Shown here in pieces: positions 50,923 to 58,659 of a DNA stretch of 64,000 nucleotides (the first letter of the stretch is position 1; each line of letters begins with the position of its first letter). Below the pieces are notes generated by a model. It did no database searches and was not told the DNA's origin. It saw only the letters and a program-made list of their open reading frames with translations. The stretch covers positions 23,831-87,830 of the forward strand of contig NZ_BARF01000063.1 of NCBI RefSeq assembly GCF_000367365.1, read 5' to 3'. Both the position numbers and the translations under genes were made by a program. The stretch comes from Streptomyces prunicolor NBRC 13075 (GTDB lineage Bacteria > Actinomycetota > Actinomycetes > Streptomycetales > Streptomycetaceae).

Positions 50923-51927
50923 CTAGGAGTTCAGCTCCGCCAGCACCCGCAACGTGTGCGGGTCGGGCGCAAGGGCCAGCAGGTCCGTCACCGGGCCCTT
51001 GCGCCACAACTCCAGCCGCTCCGCGATCCGTTCACGCGGGCCGACCAGCGAGATCTCGTCGGCGAACGCGTCCGGCACCGCGAGCACGGCCTCCTCCCGA
51101 CGGCCCGCGAGGAACAACTCCTGTATCCGCCGGGCCTCTTCCTCGTACCCCATGCGCGCCATCAGATCGGCGTGGAAGTTACGGGCCGCGTGCCCCATCC
51201 CGCCGATGTAGAAGCCGAGCATCATCTTCACGGGGAGAAGGCCTTCGGCCACGTCGTCGCAGACCTTCACCTGCGCCATCGGCGCGACGAGGAAGTTGTC
51301 ACGGAAGGCCGTAGTCCCGTAGACCTCCGGTCGGCTCGGCGACCAGTACAACGGCAGCCACCCGTCCGCGATCGCCGCCGTCTGCGCCACGTTCTTCGGC
51401 CCCTCGGCGCCCAGCAGGATCGGCAGATCCGAACGGAGCGGGTGGGTAATGGACTTGAGCGACTTGCCGAGCCCCGTACCGTCCGCGCCCCGGTACGGAT
51501 GCGCGTGGAACCGCCCGTCCACCTCGACCGGCGCCTCCCGCCGCAGCACCTGCCGTACGACCTCGACGTACTCCCGGGTCGCGGTCAGCGGCGACTTGGG
51601 GAACGGCCGCCCGTACCAGCCCTCCACCACCTGCGGCCCCGACAGCCCGAGCCCGAGCAGCACCCGACCGCCGGAGAGATGGTCGAGGGTGAGCGCGTGC
51701 ATCGCGGTGGTGGTCGGGGAGCGGGCCGCCATCTGCGCAACGGCCGTGCCCAGCTTGATCGTTGAGGTCTGCGCCGCGATCCAGGTGAGGGGAGTGAAGG
51801 CGTCGGAGCCCCACGACTCGGCCGTCCACACGGAGTCGTACCCGAGCCGCTCGGCCTCCTGGGCCAGCGGCACATGGTCGGCGGAGGGGCCGCGCCCCCA
51901 GTACCCGAGTGCGAGACCGAGCCGCAT
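50923..51927 (-). CDS. LLM class F420-dependent oxidoreductase
   Basis: ATG 51927 follows GGAGG. The 334-residue luciferase-like (LLM) TIM-barrel protein begins RLGLALGYWGRGPSADHVPLAQEAERLGYDSVWTAESWGSDAFT, and has AARSPTTTAMHALTLDHLSGGRVLLGLGLSGPQVVEGWYG and LPILLGAEGPKNVAQTAAIADGWLPLYW. These segments are typical of F420-dependent hydride-transfer enzymes. The substrate is unknown. A palindrome shared with the CYP125 and ALDH promoters lies 20 bases upstream, so it may act in the same steroid/isoprenoid pathway. Confidence 0.9.
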   Translation of the reverse strand: MRLGLALGYWGRGPSADHVPLAQEAERLGYDSVWTAESWGSDAFTPLTWIAAQTSTIKLGTAVAQMAARSPTTTAMHALTLDHLSGGRVLLGLGLSGPQVVEGWYGRPFPKSPLTATREYVEVVRQVLRREAPVEVDGRFHAHPYRGADGTGLGKSLKSITHPLRSDLPILLGAEGPKNVAQTAAIADGWLPLYWSPSRPEVYGTTAFRDNFLVAPMAQVKVCDDVAEGLLPVKMMLGFYIGGMGHAARNFHADLMARMGYEEEARRIQELFLAGRREEAVLAVPDAFADEISLVGPRERIAERLELWRKGPVTDLLALAPDPHTLRVLAELNS

Positions 51928-51947
51928 ATCGCCTCCACAGCCAAGGA

Positions 51948-51964
51948 CTTGACGGACCGTCAGT
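51948..51964. promoter_or_regulatory. Variant of the 17-base palindrome before the LLM oxidoreductase
   Basis: CTTGACGGACCGTCAGT shares TGAYGGACCGTCAG with the CYP125 site at 27423-27439. It lies 20 bases before the LLM start, at nearly the same spacing as at CYP125. Confidence 0.55.
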
Positions 51965-52047
51965 CCGTCGCCGGACGGCTGCGACTGTACGACAACGACC
52001 CCCCACCCGGAAGGGCGAGGGGCCGCGGTGAACGCTGGGGGAGGGGC

Positions 52048-52839
52048 TCAGCCGCGCTGGATCCCCGACGTGTCCTGCAGGACACCACGACGGCCGTCCT
52101 GGGTCTGCGCGACGAGCGCCGGACCACGCTGCTCCACGGCCAAGTACCAGGTACCCGGCGCCAGTTCGGCGATCGGCGACGGCGTACCGTCCTCCGCGAA
52201 CAGCGGCCGGGCCACCGGCACCGCGAACCAGAACGGCGAGAAGTCCCCGGCCGGAGCCGGCGCGGGCTGCCCGAACGGCTGCGCGGCCTGCGCCTGTTGC
52301 GGCGGAGTGCCGTACGAGGGCTGCGGCTGACCGGCACCCGGGTAGCCGTAACCACCGGGCGGCTGCTGGGCGCCGTAGGGCTGCGGGGCGGCCGGCTTGG
52401 GGGCCGGGATGAGGGCGGCCTGGAGCGGCGGGAGGAGCGGGGTGGCGATGGCGCCGCCGGCCAGGACGAGGGCGGCGATCAGGCCGAGGATGAGGCCGAC
52501 TCCGGCACTGACCCCGGAGCCCAGGTCATCGAACGCGCCCAGTGGGTCGATGATCGTCCAAAATGCGGTCCACGCGGCGAAGACCGTCAGCGAGACACCG
52601 ACCTGACCGAGGTCGAGACCGACGACCTTGCGAGGCTGAGGGAGTGAACGGGCGAGAACGATCAAGACCGCACCGATGATGCCGCCGACGTACGTGCTCA
52701 TCACTAGGCCGAGGTTGTCCCAGGCGTTGGGGATGTTGCTGCCGGAGCTGTCGTAGGTGTCGAGGAACGACGCGATGAAGAGCAACACCGCTGCCCCGAT
52801 CACCACGCCGTCGCCTCGTGTGAGGGAGCGGATATTCAC
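52048..52839 (-). CDS. Four-helix membrane protein with Pro-rich C-terminus (DUF5336-like)
   Basis: The 263-residue protein has four membrane helices (VVIGAAVLLFIASFLDTY; LVMSTYVGGIIGAVLIVLA; QVGVSLTVFAAWTAFWTII; GVGLILGLIAALVLAGGAIA) in residues 10-130. A Pro/Gln/Gly-rich arm of about 70 residues follows, then a C-terminal domain with WYLAVEQRGPALVAQTQDG that looks like a beta-fold. This architecture matches the DUF5336/34-kDa antigen type of actinobacterial membrane proteins. Its function is unknown. Confidence 0.7.
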   Translation of the reverse strand: MNIRSLTRGDGVVIGAAVLLFIASFLDTYDSSGSNIPNAWDNLGLVMSTYVGGIIGAVLIVLARSLPQPRKVVGLDLGQVGVSLTVFAAWTAFWTIIDPLGAFDDLGSGVSAGVGLILGLIAALVLAGGAIATPLLPPLQAALIPAPKPAAPQPYGAQQPPGGYGYPGAGQPQPSYGTPPQQAQAAQPFGQPAPAPAGDFSPFWFAVPVARPLFAEDGTPSPIAELAPGTWYLAVEQRGPALVAQTQDGRRGVLQDTSGIQRG

Positions 52840-53225
52840 TTCAGAGATCCTTCATCAGTCGTCTCGTCGTCGGCATCGCTGTCACGCTGTTGCCTTCACG
52901 CCCGGTGCGAAGCGCGGGGATGGCTACTCATCGTACGGGTGACAATATCGCCTGCAAGGTTCGGGTGTCCGCCGCTACGGGGCAGGCTCGGTTACTCGCG
53001 CAAGACCCTCACGATGTTTTGCGCTGACTCCTCGTGCCAGGCCCCGCTCACGGGCAGCGGCGTGCTGTCGAGTACCGATCATGCTTGCTGTGTCGGTGGA
53101 TGACTTGCGAGCGCCGACGGGCCTTGGCCCTTGAGGCGGCCGGGAGTGCTTGCAGCAAACGAAGCGGCTCGCCAAGAGAGGTCTCGGCGAGCCGCTTCGT
53201 GTGCAAGCGAGGGTGTCCTGGCCGT
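52840..53225. other. 386-base region without a convincing gene, with strong hairpin
   Basis: A 66-codon reverse-strand ORF (52975-53175) lacks family similarity that I can recognise, and its codon use is weak. The clear feature is the hairpin at 53160-53199. The first 100 bases upstream of the DUF5336-like gene (start 52839) should hold its promoter. Otherwise I see nothing. Confidence 0.6.
53160..53199. terminator. 14-bp perfect hairpin terminator
   Basis: CGAAGCGGCTCGCC (53160-53173) pairs with GGCGAGCCGCTTCG (53186-53199) around a 12-base loop. It lies 27 bases beyond the stop of the secreted-protein gene at 53226. Confidence 0.85.
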
Positions 53226-53756
53226 CTACTTCTGCGTGTATGTGAAGCAGACGCCGATGGGCTTGTAAGCCTTCTTGCCCTTCTGGATGGTGCGCGTCTT
53301 GCCGTCGATGTACAGCTGCACATCGAACTTCTTGACGGCGTACTTGGTGTGGGCGTTAAGGGTGCCGTACTTACCGCTCGGTACTTCCTTCGCGCCGCTC
53401 ACCGTGATGCTGTGCGACTTCGTCACGTCCCAGCCGACGCCCGCACTGATCACGCCTTTGGAAGCGTCGATGTGCTTCGAGAGCACGGTGCCGACCGATC
53501 GGGTGTCGTCGATGCGCAGTGTCATCTTGCCCCGCCCGGAAGCCGAGGCGATCACCGGCTTACCGCACGAGGTCCCGATGGAGTGGACGTTGATCAGCCG
53601 CTTGTACTCGATCGGGCCCACGGTCTTGGCTGACTTCACGCTCGCGATGTTCGTGTGCTCCGCGCCGGATGCCGCCTGCGCTGAAGCCGTCATGCCGAGC
53701 AGACCCATGGACAGTGAGGCAACAACGGCCCCACGCCGAACTGTTTGGAACTTCAA
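53226..53756 (-). CDS. Secreted protein of unknown function, 176 aa
   Basis: A signal peptide (GAVVASLSMGLLGMTASAQA, cleavage near AQAASG) is followed by a beta-rich mature domain of about 145 residues. That domain includes KTVGPIEYKRLINVHSIGTSCGKPV, SVGTVLSKHIDASKGVISAG and KKAYKPIGVCFTYTQK, with two Cys that could form a disulfide. There are no catalytic motifs. The mature part is basic and lacks membrane segments, so it is released or wall-associated. Codon use is somewhat less GC-biased than its neighbours, which could point to recent transfer. I do not recognise the family. Confidence 0.7.
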   Translation of the reverse strand: MKFQTVRRGAVVASLSMGLLGMTASAQAASGAEHTNIASVKSAKTVGPIEYKRLINVHSIGTSCGKPVIASASGRGKMTLRIDDTRSVGTVLSKHIDASKGVISAGVGWDVTKSHSITVSGAKEVPSGKYGTLNAHTKYAVKKFDVQLYIDGKTRTIQKGKKAYKPIGVCFTYTQK

Positions 53757-53898
53757 GTGATCCCCCGTGATCGTAAGTGGGAAGGCTTTGATCGCCTCCG
53801 GTCAAGATCAGTTGATCAGGGTGAGCTGTGCATCTGCAACTGATTTGAGGCAGATATGAGGGAGCGGGTGAGGCGCTGGTGACATGCCATCAAAGCGC

Positions 53899-54816
53899 TT
53901 AACTCTCCAGGAAGCTGACGATTCCCTCAGAGATCCCCTGTGCCGCCTTCTGTCGCCAGGCGCCGTTCGTCAGCAGTGCGGCATCATTGCTATCGCGCAT
54001 GTTGCCGCATTCGATGAACACCTTCGGAACCGTTGACAGATTGAGACCGCCCAGGTCCTTACGTGTGTCGAGACCGGTGCCGTCGCCGACGTAATTGGAG
54101 AACGGTTCGCCCGTCACCCGACGGTAGTTGCTCGCGATGCCCCGCCCGAGGACGGCAGAGGGGCCGACGATGGCACGGGTGTCGGCGCCGCCCGCGTGCA
54201 CGGAGGCGGGCAGGATCACATGGAAGCCGCGGTCGCCGGCCGGTGCGCCGTCCGCGTGGATGGAGAGCGCGGCGTCCGCGTGCGCGTCGTTCCCGATCCG
54301 GGCCCGCTGGTCCACGCACGGCCCCCAGGACGGGGAGCCGGTGTCGTGCGTCAACTTCACTGTGACGCCCTGCTTTTCGAGCAGCGCCTTCAGCCGGTGG
54401 GACACGTCCATCGTGAACTGGGCTTCCGAATAACCCACGTTGGTCGACGTCCCCGTTGTGTCGCACTCCTTCCAGTTCGTGCCGATGTCCACCTTGCGGT
54501 TGATCTCGGCGGTGTGCTGGAAGTTGGTTACGTTGTGCCCCGGGTCGATGACGACGACCTTGCCCTTGAGGGGACTTGGGCCCGGCGGCTTGTCGTCGTT
54601 CGACGCGGTGGACGTCGGCGACACGGACGCGCCTGCCGACGCGGACGACGCGTGGGCCGAGGAGCCGCCCCCCGGGCTGCCCACCGCCTCATAGACGAAC
54701 CATCCGATGAGCGCTCCCGGGACCAGCGCGGCCAGCGCCACGGTCAGGGGCCCTCGACGGGGACGGCGGGGCTGCGGGGGATCGAAGTCCGGACCTACGT
54801 ACGACACGGGAGCCAC
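53899..54816 (-). CDS. Membrane-anchored N-acetylmuramoyl-L-alanine amidase (Amidase_3)
   Basis: This 305-residue protein has a cytoplasmic Pro/Arg-rich N-terminus, one membrane helix (LTVALAALVPGALIGWFVYEA, residues about 24-44), a Ser/Ala/Pro linker and an Amidase_3 domain. VVVIDPGHNVTNFQ carries the first zinc His, YSEAQFTMDVSHRLKALLE the Glu ligand, ALSIHADGAPAGDRGFHVILP the second His, and PKVFIECGNMRDSNDAALL the catalytic Glu. It cleaves the lactyl-Ala bond of peptidoglycan stem peptides. It is divergent from the epoxide hydrolase gene. Confidence 0.9.
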   Translation of the reverse strand: MAPVSYVGPDFDPPQPRRPRRGPLTVALAALVPGALIGWFVYEAVGSPGGGSSAHASSASAGASVSPTSTASNDDKPPGPSPLKGKVVVIDPGHNVTNFQHTAEINRKVDIGTNWKECDTTGTSTNVGYSEAQFTMDVSHRLKALLEKQGVTVKLTHDTGSPSWGPCVDQRARIGNDAHADAALSIHADGAPAGDRGFHVILPASVHAGGADTRAIVGPSAVLGRGIASNYRRVTGEPFSNYVGDGTGLDTRKDLGGLNLSTVPKVFIECGNMRDSNDAALLTNGAWRQKAAQGISEGIVSFLES

Positions 54817-54920
54817 CCTAGCCGCCGCACAGGGTGGGTTTGCTGAAGCGGCAACAAGAGTCGTGGGGTGGCGCCGCCGGGGCGCAGGATCGTTGGACCA
54901 GCCCCCGTCCCGGAGGACTC

Positions 54921-55904
54921 ATGACCATGGTCAAGGACGTCACGCACCGACTCGTCCCCACCCCCGCCGGCCGCATCCACCTCGTGGAACAGGGCACAGG
55001 CCCCCTGGTCCTGCTCGTCCACGGCTTCCCGGAGTCCTGGTACTCCTGGCGCCACCAGCTCCCCGCGCTGGCCGCGGCCGGCCACCGCGCGGTCGCCGTC
55101 GACGTCCGCGGCTACGGCCGCTCGTCGCGCCCCGAGGACGCGTCGGCGTACCGGATGCTCGACCTCGTCGAGGACGCCGTGGCGGTCGTGCACGCCCTCG
55201 GCGAACAGTCGGCGGTGATCATCGGCCACGACTGGGGCGCGGGCATCGCGGCCCACTCCGCCCTCCTCAGGCCGGACGCCTTCCGAGCCGTAGGCCTGCT
55301 GAGCGTCCCCTACGCGCCGCGCGGCGGCCCGCGCCCCAGCGAGATCTTCGCGGGGATGGGCGGGGACGAGGAGTTCTACGTCTCCTACTTCCAGCGACCG
55401 GGCCGCGCCGAGTCCGAGATCGAACCGGACGTACGCGGCTGGCTCTCCGGTTTCTACGCCGCGTTCTCCGCCGACACGATGCCCGCGCCCGGCGCCCCCG
55501 ACCCGCACTTCGTGAGCCGGGAGGGAGGGACGCTGAGGGAGCGGTTCCCCGCGGCGACCGACCGGCCTGCCTGGCTGAGCGAGGCCGAACTGGACGTCTA
55601 CGCGGGCGAGTTCGAGCGCACGGGCCTGACCGCCGCCCTGAACCGCTACCGCAACATGGACCAGGACTGGGAGGACATGGCTGCCCACGACGGCGCACCG
55701 ATCCCCCAACCGTCCCTGTTCCTCGGCGGCTCCCTGGACGCGTCCACCACCTGGCTGTCCGACGCGATCGCCGCGTACCCGGCGACCCTGCCCGGCCTGC
55801 GCGGCGCGCACATCCTGGAGGGCTGCGGCCACTGGATCCAGCAGGAACGCCCCGCGGAGGTCAACCAGCACCTGCTCAACTGGCTGGCAGGGCTGCCGAG
55901 TTGA
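54921..55904 (+). CDS. Alpha/beta-fold epoxide hydrolase family protein
   Basis: ATG 54921 follows CGGAGGAC. The 327-residue protein has the soluble epoxide hydrolase set: LLVHGFPESWYSWRHQLPAL (H-G-x-P), VIIGHDWGAGIAAHSALL (nucleophile Asp in G-x-D-W, near residue 104), a cap domain with Tyr in FYVSYFQRP and NRYRNMD, and the catalytic His in ILEGCGHWIQQERP. It opens epoxides with water. It is convergent with the methyltransferase at 55907, two bases away. Confidence 0.88.
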   Translation: MTMVKDVTHRLVPTPAGRIHLVEQGTGPLVLLVHGFPESWYSWRHQLPALAAAGHRAVAVDVRGYGRSSRPEDASAYRMLDLVEDAVAVVHALGEQSAVIIGHDWGAGIAAHSALLRPDAFRAVGLLSVPYAPRGGPRPSEIFAGMGGDEEFYVSYFQRPGRAESEIEPDVRGWLSGFYAAFSADTMPAPGAPDPHFVSREGGTLRERFPAATDRPAWLSEAELDVYAGEFERTGLTAALNRYRNMDQDWEDMAAHDGAPIPQPSLFLGGSLDASTTWLSDAIAAYPATLPGLRGAHILEGCGHWIQQERPAEVNQHLLNWLAGLPS

Positions 55905-55906
55905 CC

Positions 55907-56557
55907 TCAGACACCGGTACCGGTACGCCGTAGGACACGCAGGGAGTCGGTCGCCGAGACCTCCGTGAACGCGCCGGACTCCAGCGCCCGGAGATACACC
56001 CGGTACGGCGCCTGCCCGGTGAACTCGTCCTCCGGTTCCGGGAACACGTCATGGATGACGAGCAGCCCACCCTCGGCGACATGGGGCGCCCACCCCTCGT
56101 AGTCACCGTTCGCGTGCTCGTCGGTGTGCCCACCGTCGATGAAGACGAGGCCGAGCGGGGTCCGCCAGATCCGCGAGACCTGCGGCGACCGCCCGACGAG
56201 CGCGACGACGTGCTCCTCCAGGCCGGCCCGGTGCAGGGTCCTGCGGAACGTGGGCAATGTGTCCATCAGCCCGACCTCCGGGTCGACGGTCTCCGGGTCG
56301 TGATAGTCCCAGCCCGGCTGCTGCTCCTCACTACCCCGATGGTGATCGAGCGTGAGCACGGTGACACCGGCTTCGCGGGCGGCATCGGCGAGGAGGAGGG
56401 TGGAGCGCCCGCAGTACGTGCCTACTTCGAGGAGAGGGAGGCCGAGGTGCCCGGCTTCTACGGCTGCGGCGTAGAGGGCGAGCCCTTCACCGGCAGGCAT
56501 GAACCCCTTGGCGGCCTCGAACGCGGCGAGGATCTCGGGCTTGGGTGCCGGGGGCAT
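55907..56557 (-). CDS. Class I SAM-dependent methyltransferase (Methyltransf_24-like)
   Basis: This 216-residue protein has LLEVGTYCGRSTLLLADAAREAG (residues about 41-63), the E-x-G-x-x-x-G-x-S loop of CmcI/CCoAMT-related methyltransferases. It continues with TVLTLDHHRGSEEQQ and PLGLVFIDGGHTDEHANGDYEGW (Asp-Gly-Gly-His metal motif) and GLLVIHDVFPEPEDEF. This points to a metal-assisted O-methyltransferase of small substrates. It is preceded by a strong hairpin and a copy of the 34-base element. Confidence 0.85.
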   Translation of the reverse strand: MPPAPKPEILAAFEAAKGFMPAGEGLALYAAAVEAGHLGLPLLEVGTYCGRSTLLLADAAREAGVTVLTLDHHRGSEEQQPGWDYHDPETVDPEVGLMDTLPTFRRTLHRAGLEEHVVALVGRSPQVSRIWRTPLGLVFIDGGHTDEHANGDYEGWAPHVAEGGLLVIHDVFPEPEDEFTGQAPYRVYLRALESGAFTEVSATDSLRVLRRTGTGV

Positions 56558-56594
56558 GGGGTTCCTCTCGATAGGGCTGCACGCACATGCTCCC

Positions 56595-56627
56595 GCACCC
56601 CCTGCCGAACGCTTCGGCAGGGGGTGC
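56595..56627. terminator. 15-bp perfect hairpin between MFS and methyltransferase genes
   Basis: GCACCCCCTGCCGAA (56595-56609) pairs perfectly with TTCGGCAGGGGGTGC (56613-56627) over a three-base loop. On the plus strand a T-rich CTTTTGCTTTT follows. It lies downstream of the MFS gene and upstream of the methyltransferase start. Confidence 0.8.
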
Positions 56628-56645
56628 GGTGCGGCTTTTGCTTTT

Positions 56646-56679
56646 AGGGGCGCGGGGAACTGCGCGACCAGCCCCCACG
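56646..56679 (-). repeat. 34-base dispersed intergenic element, copy 4 (reversed)
   Basis: AGGGGCGCGGGGAACTGCGC begins the reversed element seen at 4627, 13233 and 49781. It lies just after the MFS stop (56705) in that gene's transcript direction. Confidence 0.85.
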
Positions 56680-56704
56680 CACCCGCAGAAAACGACGAAC
56701 CCGA

Positions 56705-58438
56705 CTACGCGCTGACAGTCTCGCCGGGCAACGAAAGATCCAGGTCAACCGCGACCTCGTCCCCACCGTGCGTCGCAGACGAAGCAAGCGGCCCATGCCC
56801 ACTCGCCCGAGCCGCCAGCACATACGCCCCCTGAGACGGCACAGCGAGCAAGTAACTCCCGTCCTCCTCGGAGAGCGTCGCCCCGGCCTGCCGACCACGA
56901 CGGTCGATCAGCGTGACCTTGGCCCGGGCGACGGGAACACCGTCGGCACTCAGCACCCGCCCCCGGAAGCCCCGCAGAGCCTCCTCGGCCCGCTCAAGGT
57001 TCGCTTCCTCCTCGCTGCTGAAGTTCAACTGCGGCGCCCGATTCGGCTTCGGAAGGAACAGGGCCATCAGCAGGCCGACGGCAACCGCACCGGTAGCGAT
57101 CAGGAACGACACCCGGAACCCGTGCATGGTCGGAACGGCAACCCCGCCCACATGGTTCGCGGTATTCGCCAGCACCATCCCGATCACCGCACTGGAGACG
57201 GACGTACCGATGGACCGCATAAGGGTGTTGAGCCCGTTCGCCGCACCGGTCTCCGACGCCGGCACCGCCCCCACGATCAGCGCGGGCAACGACGAGTACG
57301 CGAGCCCGATCCCCGCACCCAGCACGACGGCGATGACAAGGGACTGCCAGGCCGCGCTCATGAGCCCGATCCCCGCGCCGTAGCCGATACCGATGATCAG
57401 CATGCCGAGGATCAGGGTGACCTTGGGACCGTACTTCGCCGAGAGCCGGGCGTAGACGGGAGCGGTGAACATCATCGTCAGGCCGAGCGGAGCCACCAGC
57501 AGACCGGCGCTGACCATCGACTGCCCGAGACCGTAGCCCGTGGCCTTCGGCAGCTGGAGGAGCTGGGGCAGGACGAGGGAGACGACGTAGAAGGAGACGC
57601 CGACCATGATCGAGGCGAGGTTGGTGAAGAGGACCGCCGGCCGGGCGGTGGTGCGCAGGTCGACCAGCGGGGCCTTCAGGCGCAGCTCCATCACGCCCCA
57701 CAGGAGCAGGACGGCGACCGCCGCCGCGAACAGGCCGAGCGTGGTCCCGGAGGTCCAGCCCCAGTCGCTGCCCTTCGTGATCGGCAGGAGGAAGAGGACA
57801 AGGCCCGCGGAGAGACCGATCGCGCCGAGCACGTCGAAGGTGCCCTCCGCGCGCATCGGGGACTCCGGTACGACGAGGAGGGTGAGGCCGATCGCGAGGA
57901 CACCGAGGCCGGCGGCGCCGTAGAAGAGGGCGTGCCAGTCGGCGTGCTGGGCGACGAGCGCCGCGGCGGGCAGCGCGAGACCGCCGCCGACGCCGATCGA
58001 GGAACTCATCAGGGCCATCGCCGAGCCGAGCTTCTCGCGGGGCAGCATGTCGCGCATCAGACCGATGCCCAGCGGAATCGCACCCATCGCGAAGCCCTGG
58101 AGCGCACGGCCCGCGATCATCGTGAGCAGGTCGCTGGTGAGCGCGCTGACCAGCGCTCCCACGACCATCACGGACAGGCTGACGATCAGCATCCGGCGCT
58201 TGCCGTAGAGGTCGCCGAGGCGGCCCATGATCGGCGTGGCGACGGCTCCGGACAGGAGAGTCGAGGTCAGGACCCAGGTGGCGTTGCTGGGCTCGGTGCT
58301 CAGCAGCTGCGGCAGGTCCTTGATGACCGGGACGAGCAGGGTCTGCATCACCGCGACAACGATGCCCGCGAAGGCGAGCACCGGCACGACGGCGCCGGAC
58401 GGCCTCCGTGCGGGCTGGTCGGTCGACGTGTGCGTCAT
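56705..58438 (-). CDS. MFS transporter with C-terminal carboxypeptidase-regulatory-like domain
   Basis: ATG 58438 follows GGAGGCCC. The 577-residue protein has 14 membrane helices of the DHA2 type (GRLGDLYGKRRMLIVSLSVMV motif A at residues about 70-90, GVGGGLALPAAALVAQHADW, GIGLAYSSLPALIVGAVP). After the last helix the C-terminal 110 residues leave the membrane: FRGRVLSADGVPVARAKVTLIDRRGRQ and LSEEDGSYLLAVPSQGAYVLAARASGHGP match the carboxypeptidase regulatory-like beta-sandwich. This fusion could bind extracellular or cytoplasmic partners. The substrate is unknown, and efflux of drug-like molecules is the usual role. Confidence 0.87.
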   Translation of the reverse strand: MTHTSTDQPARRPSGAVVPVLAFAGIVVAVMQTLLVPVIKDLPQLLSTEPSNATWVLTSTLLSGAVATPIMGRLGDLYGKRRMLIVSLSVMVVGALVSALTSDLLTMIAGRALQGFAMGAIPLGIGLMRDMLPREKLGSAMALMSSSIGVGGGLALPAAALVAQHADWHALFYGAAGLGVLAIGLTLLVVPESPMRAEGTFDVLGAIGLSAGLVLFLLPITKGSDWGWTSGTTLGLFAAAVAVLLLWGVMELRLKAPLVDLRTTARPAVLFTNLASIMVGVSFYVVSLVLPQLLQLPKATGYGLGQSMVSAGLLVAPLGLTMMFTAPVYARLSAKYGPKVTLILGMLIIGIGYGAGIGLMSAAWQSLVIAVVLGAGIGLAYSSLPALIVGAVPASETGAANGLNTLMRSIGTSVSSAVIGMVLANTANHVGGVAVPTMHGFRVSFLIATGAVAVGLLMALFLPKPNRAPQLNFSSEEEANLERAEEALRGFRGRVLSADGVPVARAKVTLIDRRGRQAGATLSEEDGSYLLAVPSQGAYVLAARASGHGPLASSATHGGDEVAVDLDLSLPGETVSA

Positions 58439-58633
58439 GGAGTAGGGCCTCCAGGCCGTAGGTGTGGCGTGATCCGTGCGGGGCGGACTGATCCGTGCGG
58501 GTGGACTCATCCGGGTGAGATAAGTGCACGGTAAACCTCGTATGCATGGGCAACTATTCCGATGCTTCGGCGTACTAACGAATCCTTGACCGTCCCATGA
58601 ATATCTGACCCTCCGTCATCTCTGGTCATTCAC

Positions 58634-58647
58634 TGGAACGTGTTCTA
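58634..58647 (+). promoter_or_regulatory. KstR-type operator TGGAACGTGTTCTA
   Basis: This matches TnnAACnnGTTnnA at all eight fixed positions and lies 12 bases before the SCP-x-like thiolase ATG. A degenerate relative of the 17-base palindrome, TCTGACCCTCCGTCATC, lies upstream at about 58605-58621. Confidence 0.65.
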
Positions 58648-58659
58648 ATCTCGCCCGCC

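Noticed and set aside
52975..53175. 66-codon reverse ORF
   Set aside because: No family resemblance, weak codon bias and no clear ribosome binding site. A transposase remnant was considered but nothing supports it.
54919..54932. Palindrome TGACCATGGTCA at the epoxide hydrolase start
   Set aside because: It is produced by the start codon region ATGACCATGGTCAAG itself, and no related site occurs elsewhere in the window.
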